Below are positions 6,520-15,693 of a stretch of 64,000 bases of DNA, piece after piece. Numbering within the stretch: the stretch's first letter is position 1; every line of letters begins with the position of its first letter. A program made the translations under genes and the position numbers. The notes under the pieces were generated by a model. The model was not told the DNA's origin, made no database searches, and saw only the letters and a list, made by a program, of their open reading frames with translations. Source of the stretch: Clostridia bacterium (GTDB lineage Bacteria; Bacillota; Clostridia; Lachnospirales; Lachnospiraceae); the NCBI GenBank assembly GCA_910575245.1, contig CAJTEN010000029.1, forward strand, positions 1-64,000, read 5' to 3'.

Positions 6520-9069
6520 TTACAACAATTTTCTATTGATTAAAGCCTTGATCTGCGTGGAGCTGGTTGACTGCGTGTATGGGAAAAACACCAGATCGGA
6601 ACCTTTTTTCTGCAAAAATTTTTTCTTCGCCATCCATCCCGGACTGTCCGCATAGTCACTTCCGGATAACTGTACGTCGAACCGGTATCTTCTGTACGCC
6701 TCGTCCGTATCATAGTGCTCCAGCGGTATTTCCACCGCTTCGTCCACATAACGGCAGGCACGCACGATCTCTATCCGTTCCTCAAACGGGACAATGCAGG
6801 CCGTATGCTTATTCCTGATCACTCCTTCGTCCGTCACCACGCCCACAATAAGATGATTGCACTGTTCCTTGGCGCGTTTCAGCAGGTTCAGGTGTCCTAT
6901 ATGGAAAAGGTCAAAAACCCCTGCAACATACCCCACATTATACTTTTTCTTTTCGCCATTCCCGTTTCTTTCCCTGTCAGGTGCCACCGTTACGGGTCTT
7001 GCATAAGTAAGATTGACATCATAGACGCTGAAATCGGTTATACCCATTCCTGACAGTTGTTCCATAACCGCCATATAATTCTTGATACAGATGATCACCT
7101 TATAGGTTCCCTTTTCCAGAGTCTTAAGCTTCGCAGGCGGATAGACCGGAACCCCCTCCGGCTTCGTATCCCACTTAGCCGGGTCATTGTCGATAAAGCC
7201 CGCAATATCGCAGTCGTTCTTAAACTGCGATAAGAAGGACTGCCCGAACTGTCCCGTCCCGAACAGATAGAGCTTACGATGATCCGTCCCCTGAAAGAGA
7301 TCCCGGAAAATACGGTCATAGCTTTCCGCGGAATAATTCATTCTCTGGCGGTTGGAGTGAATCCCGGCCGCATTCTTCCGCACCGCTTTGTGATACTCCC
7401 TTAGCGCCCTGTCATTTCTGAGTTCGCTTAAAAAACGGCTGGTGAACTTAACAAATAACTGCCTGCACCTGATCAGCCCGTAACGTTCCCGCAGTTCTTT
7501 CTCAGGCAGGACACGCTCCAACTCCCAATTTCCCAGGTAGATGGTGGTTAAAGTCCTGTGCATGACCGACTTCGCCGGGAGATTCTCCACATACATCTCC
7601 TGGTCATAGAATAGAAAGTTTTCCCCGTCATAAAACGAATTCAGGGGAATCAGGTCTATGTATCCCCTCTTTAAGATCGCGCCGATGCTGTCCCTCTCCT
7701 CCGGTGTCCCAAAGGCAAGCTGCTTCCACTGATCCTTTAACGGATCGTCAGGCGCCTTTTCTTCCCATCCCGGCGCGTAATTCTCCCAGTCTATCTCCTC
7801 ATAGGAAACATGCTCCGAAGAGTGCAGGATGATTTCCCAGAACCTGTCCAGCTCCTGCAGGAACTTTTCCCTGTCCCGGAGCGCTAAGGTTCTCAGATAT
7901 TCCAATGTGGACCGGGCATTTACATAAGGCATGACACATGTGTCACCTCTGACTTCCACGGGAACCATGCGTACCCCGTGGTTTTCGAGATCGGCAGCAT
8001 TCTCCTTCAGGGCTTTCGCTTTAAATTTCCCTTCCGCATATGCCGGTTTCTTCTCTGCATATCCGTCTCTGCGGATAATCGTGAACATGGCATTTTCCCT
8101 GCCTCTGTCCATGGATACGGTAATCTGGTTTACGTTGGACAGCATCCCGTCCAGCGGACACTCTATCCAGAATGCATTTGCCATCGGATGGAACATTCCG
8201 TTCTGGAGCAGTGTGCCGTAGAGCATCTCTTCCTCCAGAAATACCGTATCCCTGTCGTTATATTGGGGAAAGATCCTGATATCCAACTGCTCACCCGGCG
8301 TATAATCCTCGGCAAACAGGATCTGCGGCCTCTCGAGAACCGGGAATACCGAATAAAATCTATGGCATAGAAACCCTGCTTCCTCAAGCATCTGCCTGAT
8401 CTCCGCCTTCGCGTAGCTGCGTCCTTTTATCCGGTCAAAAACAGATACCCTGGCCCTGACATACCCCTCTATACCGTCAAAGTTCCGCCCCGTATAGGGA
8501 TCTTTGTCCCCGCAGAAATAACGGATTCCGAGGCGATTGTTCATCCCCAAAAAAAGCCTGCCGTCCTCTTTCAACAGCGGACGCGCCTTCTTTAAGATTC
8601 CGGCGGCTTCCTGCATGGACTTCGTCCGTTCCATGGCTGAGGTAATGACTATATAGTCGTATTGTATACGGTGTAGCCTTTCCGCGTTTTGCTGGTTGGT
8701 CATGTTGTCCTGCTCTATCGGGCTGGCCTGGCCTGTTATGTTTGCATGTCCGATTGAGCTGGCCTGGCCTGTAATGCTTGCATGTCCGGACATGTTGTCC
8801 TGCTTTACCATGTTCCCTAAGTCTGTCATTCCTGCGTCCCTATCGTCTCCGACACAAACGCTGTCCGAACAGCAGTCATGATCCGTTTCCACACAGTCAA
8901 CCGCCAGCCCACTCTCCTGCAAGGCCGCCACGACCGCGTGGTCAAGCTGCGTATTTCCGGTAATATAGAGCGCATTTTGGCCTGCCTGAAACGGATACCA
9001 TTTGATCAATCCTTTGGGCAGTTCTGCGACCAGCTCCTGTGCGATTTTTTTCTCTTCTGCTCTATGCAA
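6520..9069 (-). CDS. Multidomain glycan enzyme: methyltransferase-like, Rossmann-like module, cytidylyltransferase
   Basis: An 849-residue fusion. Residues 1-250 resemble a class I SAM-dependent methyltransferase (YDYIVITSAMERT, LKEDGRLFLGMNNRLGIRYF). A middle section (about 330-560) has a phosphotransferase-like look (PYVNARSTLEYL, FLFYDQEMYVENL) but was not identified. Residues ~610-700 are the cluster's Rossmann-like module (LYLFGTGQFGQSF, GFIDNDPAKW). Residues ~710-849 are a TagD-type nucleotidyltransferase with AGVFDLFHIGHLNLL (HxGH) and STSSTQIK, the fold that makes CDP-glycerol or similar donors. Residues ~86-122 are encoded by a tandem repeat. It precedes the isomerase genes in the same orientation, 11 bases or more apart. 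Confidence 0.75.
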   Translation of the reverse strand: MHRAEEKKIAQELVAELPKGLIKWYPFQAGQNALYITGNTQLDHAVVAALQESGLAVDCVETDHDCCSDSVCVGDDRDAGMTDLGNMVKQDNMSGHASITGQASSIGHANITGQASPIEQDNMTNQQNAERLHRIQYDYIVITSAMERTKSMQEAAGILKKARPLLKEDGRLFLGMNNRLGIRYFCGDKDPYTGRNFDGIEGYVRARVSVFDRIKGRSYAKAEIRQMLEEAGFLCHRFYSVFPVLERPQILFAEDYTPGEQLDIRIFPQYNDRDTVFLEEEMLYGTLLQNGMFHPMANAFWIECPLDGMLSNVNQITVSMDRGRENAMFTIIRRDGYAEKKPAYAEGKFKAKALKENAADLENHGVRMVPVEVRGDTCVMPYVNARSTLEYLRTLALRDREKFLQELDRFWEIILHSSEHVSYEEIDWENYAPGWEEKAPDDPLKDQWKQLAFGTPEERDSIGAILKRGYIDLIPLNSFYDGENFLFYDQEMYVENLPAKSVMHRTLTTIYLGNWELERVLPEKELRERYGLIRCRQLFVKFTSRFLSELRNDRALREYHKAVRKNAAGIHSNRQRMNYSAESYDRIFRDLFQGTDHRKLYLFGTGQFGQSFLSQFKNDCDIAGFIDNDPAKWDTKPEGVPVYPPAKLKTLEKGTYKVIICIKNYMAVMEQLSGMGITDFSVYDVNLTYARPVTVAPDRERNGNGEKKKYNVGYVAGVFDLFHIGHLNLLKRAKEQCNHLIVGVVTDEGVIRNKHTACIVPFEERIEIVRACRYVDEAVEIPLEHYDTDEAYRRYRFDVQLSGSDYADSPGWMAKKKFLQKKGSDLVFFPYTQSTSSTQIKALINRKLL
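8696..8812 (-). repeat. In-frame minisatellite in the 849-residue enzyme gene
   Basis: Two copies of a ~32-bp unit containing GAGCTGGCCTGGCCTGT and GCATGTCC (plus-strand reading) are bracketed by two copies of CATGTTGTCCTGCT. They encode a repetitive hydrophilic linker with GHASITGQASSI / GHANITGQASPI and two QDNM boxes, and copy-number change by multiples of the unit would alter the linker within the N-terminal methyltransferase-like region. Confidence 0.7.
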
Positions 9070-9110
9070 TGTTCTTCCCTGGCTTTCCTTGTATATTTGT
9101 ATGATAACCT

Positions 9111-9461
9111 GGTATAATCCACACTAACCGCCATGACTCCGCTCTGCGGAATCTCAAATCTATGCGGAAAATTCCCGTATTTTGGGCATTCTCCTGTGTG
9201 AAATTTAGTACTTCTCCACGAAACAGCCTCTGCTGTGAGTGTCTGGAAGTACTTCTCATACTAACTACCGCTACCTTCGACGCAGGATAAGTTTTCAGCC
9301 TGCAAGGCGGAGGTATGAGACGTAGTAGTAGCAGCGTCGATTGTCGGCACTATGTACCAGTGTCGCATGTTCAGCGCGGATCGAAACGAAACAAAGTGTA
9401 GACCAACGCGGCAGGCAGAAACATAGAGAAGTCAAAGGTGTGGTTAATTAGTGTGGACTAC
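9111..9461. repeat. MITE-like element, family A, long copy
   Basis: Ends are imperfect inverted repeats (GTATAATCCACACTAACC on the left; GGTTAATTAGTGTGGACTAC on the right). Internal blocks match the 13.4-kb element: CGCAGGATAA with TTTTCA and TGCAAGG, GCGTCGATTG, and ACGCGGCAG followed by GAAA, TAGA and AAAGG. It occupies almost the whole 394-bp gap between two glycan genes. The extra ~190 bp in its left half includes a self-complementary AGTACTTC pair and a segment also found near 22058-22115. Confidence 0.65.
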
Positions 9462-9463
9462 GT

Positions 9464-12400
9464 TTATCTGGTCAGCAACAGTTTCAACAGCACATCACCC
9501 TGACAGGCGGCTTCCCTGCATATGTAAATCCGCTCCGGCACAACCCCTGATCCGGTTAGCTGCCCATACAATTCCTCTGTATGCCGCTTGTTGGCGATCA
9601 TAAAATATGCATCGGGATGTTCTCTGACCGCACGCGCGACACTTAGCACCGTTTTGCCCTCCACGACTTTTCCCTGCAGCGCGGAGGCATTGTCACAGAC
9701 AGAGCAGATATTCCCTGCACCCAGCTTCCCAAACAGCTTCAGCAGAGACACGCCCCATTCTCCCGCACAGACTACCACGACCTGCGGCGCCTTCTCCAAT
9801 ATGGTAAGGAGCTCTCCCGTGTTTTTTCTCTTTCTCTCCTCCGCCTCATTACTAAGATCCGCTTCCGTCCCGGCGCCCTTCCATAAACGCAGCATCCTTT
9901 CTTTTTCCGGAATTTGAAACTCCAGCACTTTCTCGTCAAATTCCAGCATTTCGTCCTGCGCAAGATTCTCAAGAAAGAGCCTCCGCCCTTCGAACTGTAA
10001 TCTGTTGAAATTCCACAGATAAGAATGGAATTTCATCACCATATAAAAGCTGCGGCATACTTTGTCCGTAAACCCTCTGCGCTTCATCTGCTCCCAGATC
10101 CACGCATACTCGGCAATGATCGTGCTGTGCTTATCCTGCGAGCGCACCGACGCGTCCGCGCCGCCCTGCCTGTAATAGTAGAGGCAGTCATCCAAAAACA
10201 TGACCCGCTCCGCTTCCAGCGTGCACAAAAGGGCAAAACCCGTATCCTGATAGGCAGCGCCCGGCGTCTCATGGAATCTGATCTTCCTCTCCTGCAGAAA
10301 TTCCCTCCGGTAAATTCCTGACCAGATATTGCCATGGTCCCCATAGACCAACGCCCCGGGCGTATCTTTTAGCGGAATCACCCGGTTAAAAACATCATTG
10401 CGGTTCCCCCAATAACTTCTCTCCCACTTCTGGTAGTGCCGCCTCCCCCGATAATCCGTGAATTTATAAAAGTCTGACTTCACATAATCCAATTCATAAC
10501 CATATGCCGTTTCGTACAGTTTCCCGAACATTTCCTCCGTGACTTGATCGTCCGGCTCAACGATGCCTATGTATTCTCCCTTTGCCGCAGCAATCCCCAG
10601 ATTCATCTGGAAGCCGTAACTTTTCCGGTTCGATTCCAGATAATAAATCCGGTCATCCAATGCTGTATATTCTTTCAGGATCTCGACCGTTCCGTCCGTA
10701 GAACCGCCGTCCACACAAAGAATCTCTATCTCCGGCAGGATCTGTCTCCTGACGCTGTCCAGGCACTGCCTGATATAAGCCGCCGCATTGAATGACGGAA
10801 TGATCACTGATACTTTGATATCGCTCCTTGTAGAACCTGACCGCCCTCTTGAATCTAATCTGTACGTCTTTTTATCTCCTGGCAAGACATTCTCCGACAT
10901 CCCCAGCTTCCACTGAAATGCGATCTGCACATTCCACAGGACATACCGCTCCAACTGCTTTCTTAGAATCTCTTCCTGTGCAAACAGCCTGCGCATATAA
11001 CAATAGAAATAATTGATCTTCGCCAGATACAGCTCATCTCTGGCCTGAACCAGTCCCTCTGCCCTCTGGCAGTAATAATATTCCCTGCAGTCGGTAAAGG
11101 CCGCCCTGATATCCTGCATAAGACATGTCCACACCAAAGCCCGGTCTTCATCATACTGAATCCTGTCGTCGATCTTTTCCAGGGAACGAGCCACCAGGTC
11201 TTTCCGGTACAGCTTGGCAAAAAGATACGGCAGTATCCCATACTTGCACGCCTCATCCTCATAGTCAAAAAACAGCTTTTTCACGGCATCACCGGGATTC
11301 GTATATACCCCTGCCGCGATCAGGTTGTCCCTCTTCTCTTCCCGTCCGCCGACACGGATCTTTAATACATTGGAAACTACCAGATCCGCACGGTGCATCT
11401 TAGCCTGTTCGTATAACAGAGAAACCAGACTGCATCCGATCCAGTCATCGGAATCCACAAACATGACATACTCCCCGGTGCCGGCATCAAGCCCCGCTTT
11501 TCTTGCCGCAGTGTTTCCCCGGTTCTCCTGTCTGATCAAAACGATCCTGGAATCTATCCCGGCATAGTCTTCACAGATCTTCCGTGAATCGTCTGTAGAG
11601 CCGTCATCCACCAGAATGATTTCGATATCCCTATATGTCTGGTTTCTAACGCTTTCTATACAGCGCGGAAGGTAGTCCGCCGTATTGTAGACAGGGATGA
11701 TGACGGAAATTTTATGCTGACGCATGATCAAAGTCAGCATGAACTCTGCCGCCCTTTCGCTGGCATGTCCGTCTTCGCGGATTCCGTATCGCTCCATAAA
11801 AAGGGCTGTTTTCCTCTGATATTTGCCGTAATGAAAATGCGCGATTACAGTGCTCAGCTCCTCATTCGTTTCCGCTGCCGGGAAAGGCAGTGCGTCATAG
11901 TCAATATAAAATTCCCTCTCTTTTTCAAGATACTGTTCTTTGTCAGGTGCAAACAGCAGTACGGCTTTCCCTACAACTGCCGCTTCAAACATAATGCTCG
12001 AATAATCGGAAATAAGCATATCGCAGGCCGCCACAAGCTCCTGGCTGTCATCATACCCGCTCACGTCAATAACCGCACCGTCAGTGCGTTCCCCGTCTCC
12101 TCCGCCCGCAAGCGAAGGATGCCCTCTGAGCAGAATCTTCCATTTTCCTCCAAAGCGCTGCTCCAGGCTATTTCGAAGCCGGATAAAGTCCAATCCCTGC
12201 ACCGCGGATTTTTTCTTTTTTTCCTTATCGTAGCGAAAAGTAGGGGCGTACAATACCGTGTATGTATCAGCATCTATCTGGTATTTCGCATACACTTTAT
12301 CCCTGTGATCCGCATGGAATAAGGCGTCCGTCCTCGGCGAACCGACACGCACAAACGCACCGTGATAGCCAAACCCGCTTTTACATGTGTCCTGATCAAA

Positions 12401-13306
12401 ATCACTTCCCACAAAAATATAGTCCATGATCCTGCTATTCTCTCTGACCCGTTCTCTCTCACGCTCCGTGCTCGTTGTCGATGGATCGTCCAGAAAAAAT
12501 TTCTTTAAAGTAATGCCGGACCAATGTTTTGTCTGCACATAGATCTGTTCTTTCCGTTTGCATATAAATTCCGGCACAAGAATATCAAAAACCCATATCC
12601 GGGCAGTCTCCATCTCATAGATATATTTCTTCCAGTTGTGGGTAGACACCGGCCGTACTCCTTCGGGCAGCCTGCATCTCAAATCGTCAACCAGCCAGAC
12701 GATATCCAGCCCACTTCTTTTTTGCAGAAGCGCTTTCGTGATATATTTTGCATGGCCGCCGTACCTGCCTATCATAAATACGATCTTTTCCTCCGCTATA
12801 GGCAGGCCGCAGCACTTAGCGGCATACTCCCTTTTCCGGGCTTCCGGATCAGGCTGCTCTCCACAATCTGCACATCCGGTACGGGATCTTCGGTCGGCCT
12901 CCATCAGAAGCAGGACGAAGCATTCTATGCCATAGGATGAAATCTGTTTTGCGATCTCTTCATATCCGTTCATATTAGAAATCAAAATAAGCGTTTTCTC
13001 CGGAACCAGTGACATAAGGATGCCGGCGTCAAAAATCGGCGCCCGCTCACAGGACGTCTCCACCGCTTCCGGCAGATAATCTCCCACACAAAACCCCTGC
13101 AGCCCTATGCAGCTGTCAATCGCTCCGCACAAGTTTATCTTCCCGCTGTACTTTTCCATAAAATACCTGGCAGCATTTCCGAGGCCATATAGATAGACAT
13201 CTCTTCCGGCCGCCGTTTCCAGGAAGTTATCCCATGTCTGCTCCTTGCCAAACCGATATTCTGTAATATGCTTCTTGTAGTTTATGGCGTTCTGTATAAC
13301 ATCCAT
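9464..13306 (-). CDS. Giant fusion: CDP-glycerol glycerophosphotransferase-like plus two GT2 domains plus two Rossmann-like modules
   Basis: A 1280-residue protein with five units. Residues ~25-135: Rossmann-like module (VYLYGLGNAARYF, GAIDSCIG). Residues ~165-530: TagF-like CDP-glycerol glycerophosphotransferase (FMIGRYGGHAKY, VGSPRTDAL, LYAPTFRYD, LISDYSSIMFEAA). Residues ~535-800: GT2 glycosyltransferase (KISVIIPVYNTADYL, ILVDDGSTDDS, VDSDDW). Residues ~830-1120: second GT2 (VSVIIPSFNAAAYI, LCVDGGSTDGT, VEPDDQ). Residues ~1165-1280: second Rossmann-like module (VVVCAGEWGVSLL, VCDNASAL). GGGAG precedes the start. One polypeptide could add a glycerol-phosphate and two sugars in succession at the inner membrane face; that order is inference. 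A terminator just upstream implies it is not read simply from the genes to its right. Confidence 0.8.
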   Translation of the reverse strand: MDVIQNAINYKKHITEYRFGKEQTWDNFLETAAGRDVYLYGLGNAARYFMEKYSGKINLCGAIDSCIGLQGFCVGDYLPEAVETSCERAPIFDAGILMSLVPEKTLILISNMNGYEEIAKQISSYGIECFVLLLMEADRRSRTGCADCGEQPDPEARKREYAAKCCGLPIAEEKIVFMIGRYGGHAKYITKALLQKRSGLDIVWLVDDLRCRLPEGVRPVSTHNWKKYIYEMETARIWVFDILVPEFICKRKEQIYVQTKHWSGITLKKFFLDDPSTTSTERERERVRENSRIMDYIFVGSDFDQDTCKSGFGYHGAFVRVGSPRTDALFHADHRDKVYAKYQIDADTYTVLYAPTFRYDKEKKKKSAVQGLDFIRLRNSLEQRFGGKWKILLRGHPSLAGGGDGERTDGAVIDVSGYDDSQELVAACDMLISDYSSIMFEAAVVGKAVLLFAPDKEQYLEKEREFYIDYDALPFPAAETNEELSTVIAHFHYGKYQRKTALFMERYGIREDGHASERAAEFMLTLIMRQHKISVIIPVYNTADYLPRCIESVRNQTYRDIEIILVDDGSTDDSRKICEDYAGIDSRIVLIRQENRGNTAARKAGLDAGTGEYVMFVDSDDWIGCSLVSLLYEQAKMHRADLVVSNVLKIRVGGREEKRDNLIAAGVYTNPGDAVKKLFFDYEDEACKYGILPYLFAKLYRKDLVARSLEKIDDRIQYDEDRALVWTCLMQDIRAAFTDCREYYYCQRAEGLVQARDELYLAKINYFYCYMRRLFAQEEILRKQLERYVLWNVQIAFQWKLGMSENVLPGDKKTYRLDSRGRSGSTRSDIKVSVIIPSFNAAAYIRQCLDSVRRQILPEIEILCVDGGSTDGTVEILKEYTALDDRIYYLESNRKSYGFQMNLGIAAAKGEYIGIVEPDDQVTEEMFGKLYETAYGYELDYVKSDFYKFTDYRGRRHYQKWERSYWGNRNDVFNRVIPLKDTPGALVYGDHGNIWSGIYRREFLQERKIRFHETPGAAYQDTGFALLCTLEAERVMFLDDCLYYYRQGGADASVRSQDKHSTIIAEYAWIWEQMKRRGFTDKVCRSFYMVMKFHSYLWNFNRLQFEGRRLFLENLAQDEMLEFDEKVLEFQIPEKERMLRLWKGAGTEADLSNEAEERKRKNTGELLTILEKAPQVVVVCAGEWGVSLLKLFGKLGAGNICSVCDNASALQGKVVEGKTVLSVARAVREHPDAYFMIANKRHTEELYGQLTGSGVVPERIYICREAACQGDVLLKLLLTR

Positions 13307-13345
13307 CTATGTACGGTCTCCCTTGTTTTCAATACGGATTATTGC

Positions 13346-13396
13346 AATAAAAAATCTGATGCAGAGTATGGTAAATTCCATGCTTTACATCAGATT
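13346..13396 (-). terminator. Intrinsic terminator, also one half of an inverted repeat pair
   Basis: Read on the minus strand, AATCTGATGTAAAGCATGG pairs with CCATACTCTGCATCAGATT and is followed directly by a T6 run. It lies downstream of the AAA gene and only 40 bp before the start of the 1280-residue gene. Its segment 13374-13394 is repeated in inverted orientation at 15398-15418 (19 of 21 bases). Confidence 0.65.
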
Positions 13397-13421
13397 CCCT
13401 TATTTCCGCCATCTACGGCGA

Positions 13422-13586
13422 CTAGTATAATCCACGATAATTACCGATCCCTTACACGCAGGATAAATTTTCATGTGCAAGGAAGCTGAATGAGGCGATG
13501 CCGGTAGCATCGTCGATTGAAGCTGACGCGGCAGATGGAAATTTAGACAAGTGAAAGGGACGGATAATTATTGTGGATTATACTAG
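13422..13586. repeat. MITE-like element, family A, 165-bp copy
   Basis: The ends are 32-bp inverted repeats with 28 matches, beginning CTAGTATAATCCAC on both sides. It has no coding capacity. Its interior (CGCAGGATAA, TGCAAGG, CATCGTCGATTG, GACGCGGCAG) is homologous to the element at 9111-9461. It sits between the terminator and the stop codon of the AAA gene. Confidence 0.75.
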
Positions 13587-13594
13587 ATCCCTGC

Positions 13595-15292
13595 TTAGTG
13601 TTCTTCCAGCTTAACCATGCATTCCTTACCGCAGAACGCAATGCCGTATCGGCTGATCACGCTGTAGTTATCGTCAATCAGTTCTTTTTCATAATTTCTG
13701 TCCTTGATCTGTGCCAGGGCTTCGTCCGTCTTTGCTTCCAGTTCGCCAAGCTTCTCCGTCACCTTAAATTCTACGATAAAAGCTTCCTTCCTCCTCGATA
13801 CCGGTCTCACAAAAAGGTCACATCTGCCCTTCCCGGGCTCCCGGTTCGACTTGGTGATATAACCCTTGATTCCGGTAAGCAGACCGGCCACCAGTCCATG
13901 ATAATAATTCTCGTGTTCATCCATGGAACTGATGGTTTCCATCATAATGTCATTCAGCTCCTCTTCAAAAACCGTCACGTCTTTCCGGATAAACGCATTG
14001 TGAAGCCTGCTCATATCCCGCTGCTTCATTTTCGCCTGAAACCATGCGGTTACTTTGGTATAGAAAATATAGCGCACTTCCCTGTTGGGAATCCGTAACG
14101 TCAGATATCGGATATCGTTTTCGGAGATCCGTTCACTGACTTTTCGGAAATAGCCTGTGAAAAACATGAAATTCCACAAGTTATCCATCGTTTCATACAC
14201 CTCGGCATATGTGATATCCTCATGGATCGGTTTCTCTATTGTGCCGCCGTCGATCAACAATTCAAGTTCCGCCTTAACGCTCTCATCCGCAAGCCCGATC
14301 AGCTCCCGAACGATACTGTTCGATGAGGTATTTGCCCAATAGGCTTTCGCGTAGCAGTTCTCGTTTGCCCGCAGATCGAACATAAACTGTATGACGCTCC
14401 AGGGATTGTATACATCGGCATTCCCGAAGCTGTATCCGTCATACCAACTCTTAAATATCTCAAATTTATGGGAAAGCCCGTAATCATCACACATTTTTCG
14501 GACTTCGTCATCCTTGAACCCGAAATATTCATCATATTGCTCATTGAGTATGGATATGACAGTAAGGTTGTTCATTCCGGTGAAAATACTCTCTTTACTG
14601 ATCCTGAGGCACCCTGTGATAACCGCGAAATCCAGACTGGAATTTGTTTTCAGTGCAGACTCAAAAAGCGCCCGGATAAAATCGATCATCTCATCATAAA
14701 AGCCGCATAGGAAAGCATTTTCCAACGGTACGTCATATTCGTCAATCAACAGGATTACCTTTTTCCCATAATATCTTTCCAGACACTTTGACAGGAACTG
14801 AATGGAGTTTTTAAATACATCCCTATCAGCATGGCCGCCCAGGATACTCTTATAGCGCTCCCGTGTTTCATCCGGCATATCCGTATCCAAAAGGTAATAG
14901 TGCCTTTCAAATTCCATGCTGATCTGCCTGATAAGCTGTCTGTATGCGCTCTCGAAGGTAGACTGTTTCCCTGCTTTTAAGGTCAGCGTAATGACCGGAT
15001 AGACGCCCATATGCGACAGATACTGTTCCCCGGCCTGCATGATGCCCAAGCCGTCAAAAATACCTCTGTTATCGATCGGCTCTCCCTTTACAGTATGCAT
15101 GTCCTCGAAAAAATACTGCAGCATACTCATATTCAAGGTCTTGCCAAAGCGTCTGGGACGCGTAAAGAGATTGACAGCCCCTTTCATATCAATCAAATCT
15201 TTGATAAAAGCCGTTTTATCAACATAATAGTATCCCTGCTCGATCAGCTGCTTAAAATTGTCAATCCCGATGGGTAATGGCTTATATCGCAT
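13595..15292 (-). CDS. AAA-ATPase-like protein with PD-(D/E)XK nuclease-type C-terminus
   Basis: A 565-residue protein of the family annotated as AAA-ATPase_like (PF09820) with a C-terminal PD-(D/E)XK-like region (DUF1703/PF08011). The start at 15292 follows GGAGGAG by 7 bases. The N-terminal domain has a P-loop RPRRFGKTLN near residue 45 and a Walker B strand KVILLIDEYDVPL near residue 170. The C-terminal region shows the nuclease-like pattern GRCDLFVRPVSRRKEAFIVEFKV (read as D...ExK) around residue 510. The cellular role of the family is not established; it is abundant in gut anaerobes and often considered accessory. The gene interrupts the glycan cluster and is bounded by inverted repeats at 13374-13394 and 15398-15418. 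Confidence 0.85.
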   Translation of the reverse strand: MRYKPLPIGIDNFKQLIEQGYYYVDKTAFIKDLIDMKGAVNLFTRPRRFGKTLNMSMLQYFFEDMHTVKGEPIDNRGIFDGLGIMQAGEQYLSHMGVYPVITLTLKAGKQSTFESAYRQLIRQISMEFERHYYLLDTDMPDETRERYKSILGGHADRDVFKNSIQFLSKCLERYYGKKVILLIDEYDVPLENAFLCGFYDEMIDFIRALFESALKTNSSLDFAVITGCLRISKESIFTGMNNLTVISILNEQYDEYFGFKDDEVRKMCDDYGLSHKFEIFKSWYDGYSFGNADVYNPWSVIQFMFDLRANENCYAKAYWANTSSNSIVRELIGLADESVKAELELLIDGGTIEKPIHEDITYAEVYETMDNLWNFMFFTGYFRKVSERISENDIRYLTLRIPNREVRYIFYTKVTAWFQAKMKQRDMSRLHNAFIRKDVTVFEEELNDIMMETISSMDEHENYYHGLVAGLLTGIKGYITKSNREPGKGRCDLFVRPVSRRKEAFIVEFKVTEKLGELEAKTDEALAQIKDRNYEKELIDDNYSVISRYGIAFCGKECMVKLEEH

Positions 15293-15397
15293 AGCATTCT
15301 CCTCCATCATTAAATATTGAGTCTGGTCATCCTCTGCCCGCGCGACGTCCATATAACGAATCATCGTGTTTCTTTTATCAGTATAATCCATGTCTGG

Positions 15398-15418
15398 TCT
15401 GATGTAAAGTATGAAATT
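15398..15418. repeat. Right copy of 21-bp inverted repeat bounding the AAA gene
   Basis: TCTGATGTAAAGTATGAAATT-type sequence matching the reverse complement of 13374-13394 at 19 of 21 bases. The two copies enclose the AAA gene and the family-A element (about 2.0 kb). A GTATAATCCA block like the family-A end lies just before it (15381-15390). Confidence 0.55.
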
Positions 15419-15453
15419 GTCAAGGTACGTATATACTTGTTACGATTCATAAT

Positions 15454-15611
15454 CAATGTCATTAAGTTAAGCCGGACGCGCTTTCGCTCAGTTCCAAACG
15501 CAGCGATACTAAATTCGTGAAAAACCTCATTAAGTACCGGCGTTTTCCAATGACCCTCAGGAGAATCCTATCATATCAGATGCTGTGTATAGACTTAACT
15601 TAATGACATTG
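15454..15611. repeat. MITE, family B, 158 bp with 9-bp target duplication
   Basis: Terminal inverted repeats CAATGTCATTAAGTTAAG / CTTAACTTAATGACATTG are perfect over 18 bp. The element is flanked on both sides by ATTCATAAT (15445-15453 and 15612-15620), a perfect 9-bp direct repeat as left by transposition. It has no coding capacity. A longer copy in the opposite orientation lies at 60637-60825. Confidence 0.9.
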
Positions 15612-15693
15612 ATTCATAATAGAAATGCGCATATACTGCAACAATCTATCCCAGAACCTCGCACTTGCCGCAAAGTCCGTAAGAACATATAAA

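Noticed and set aside
8696..8812. Possible CRISPR array
   Set aside because: The repeats are contiguous, in frame inside a gene, and have no spacers.
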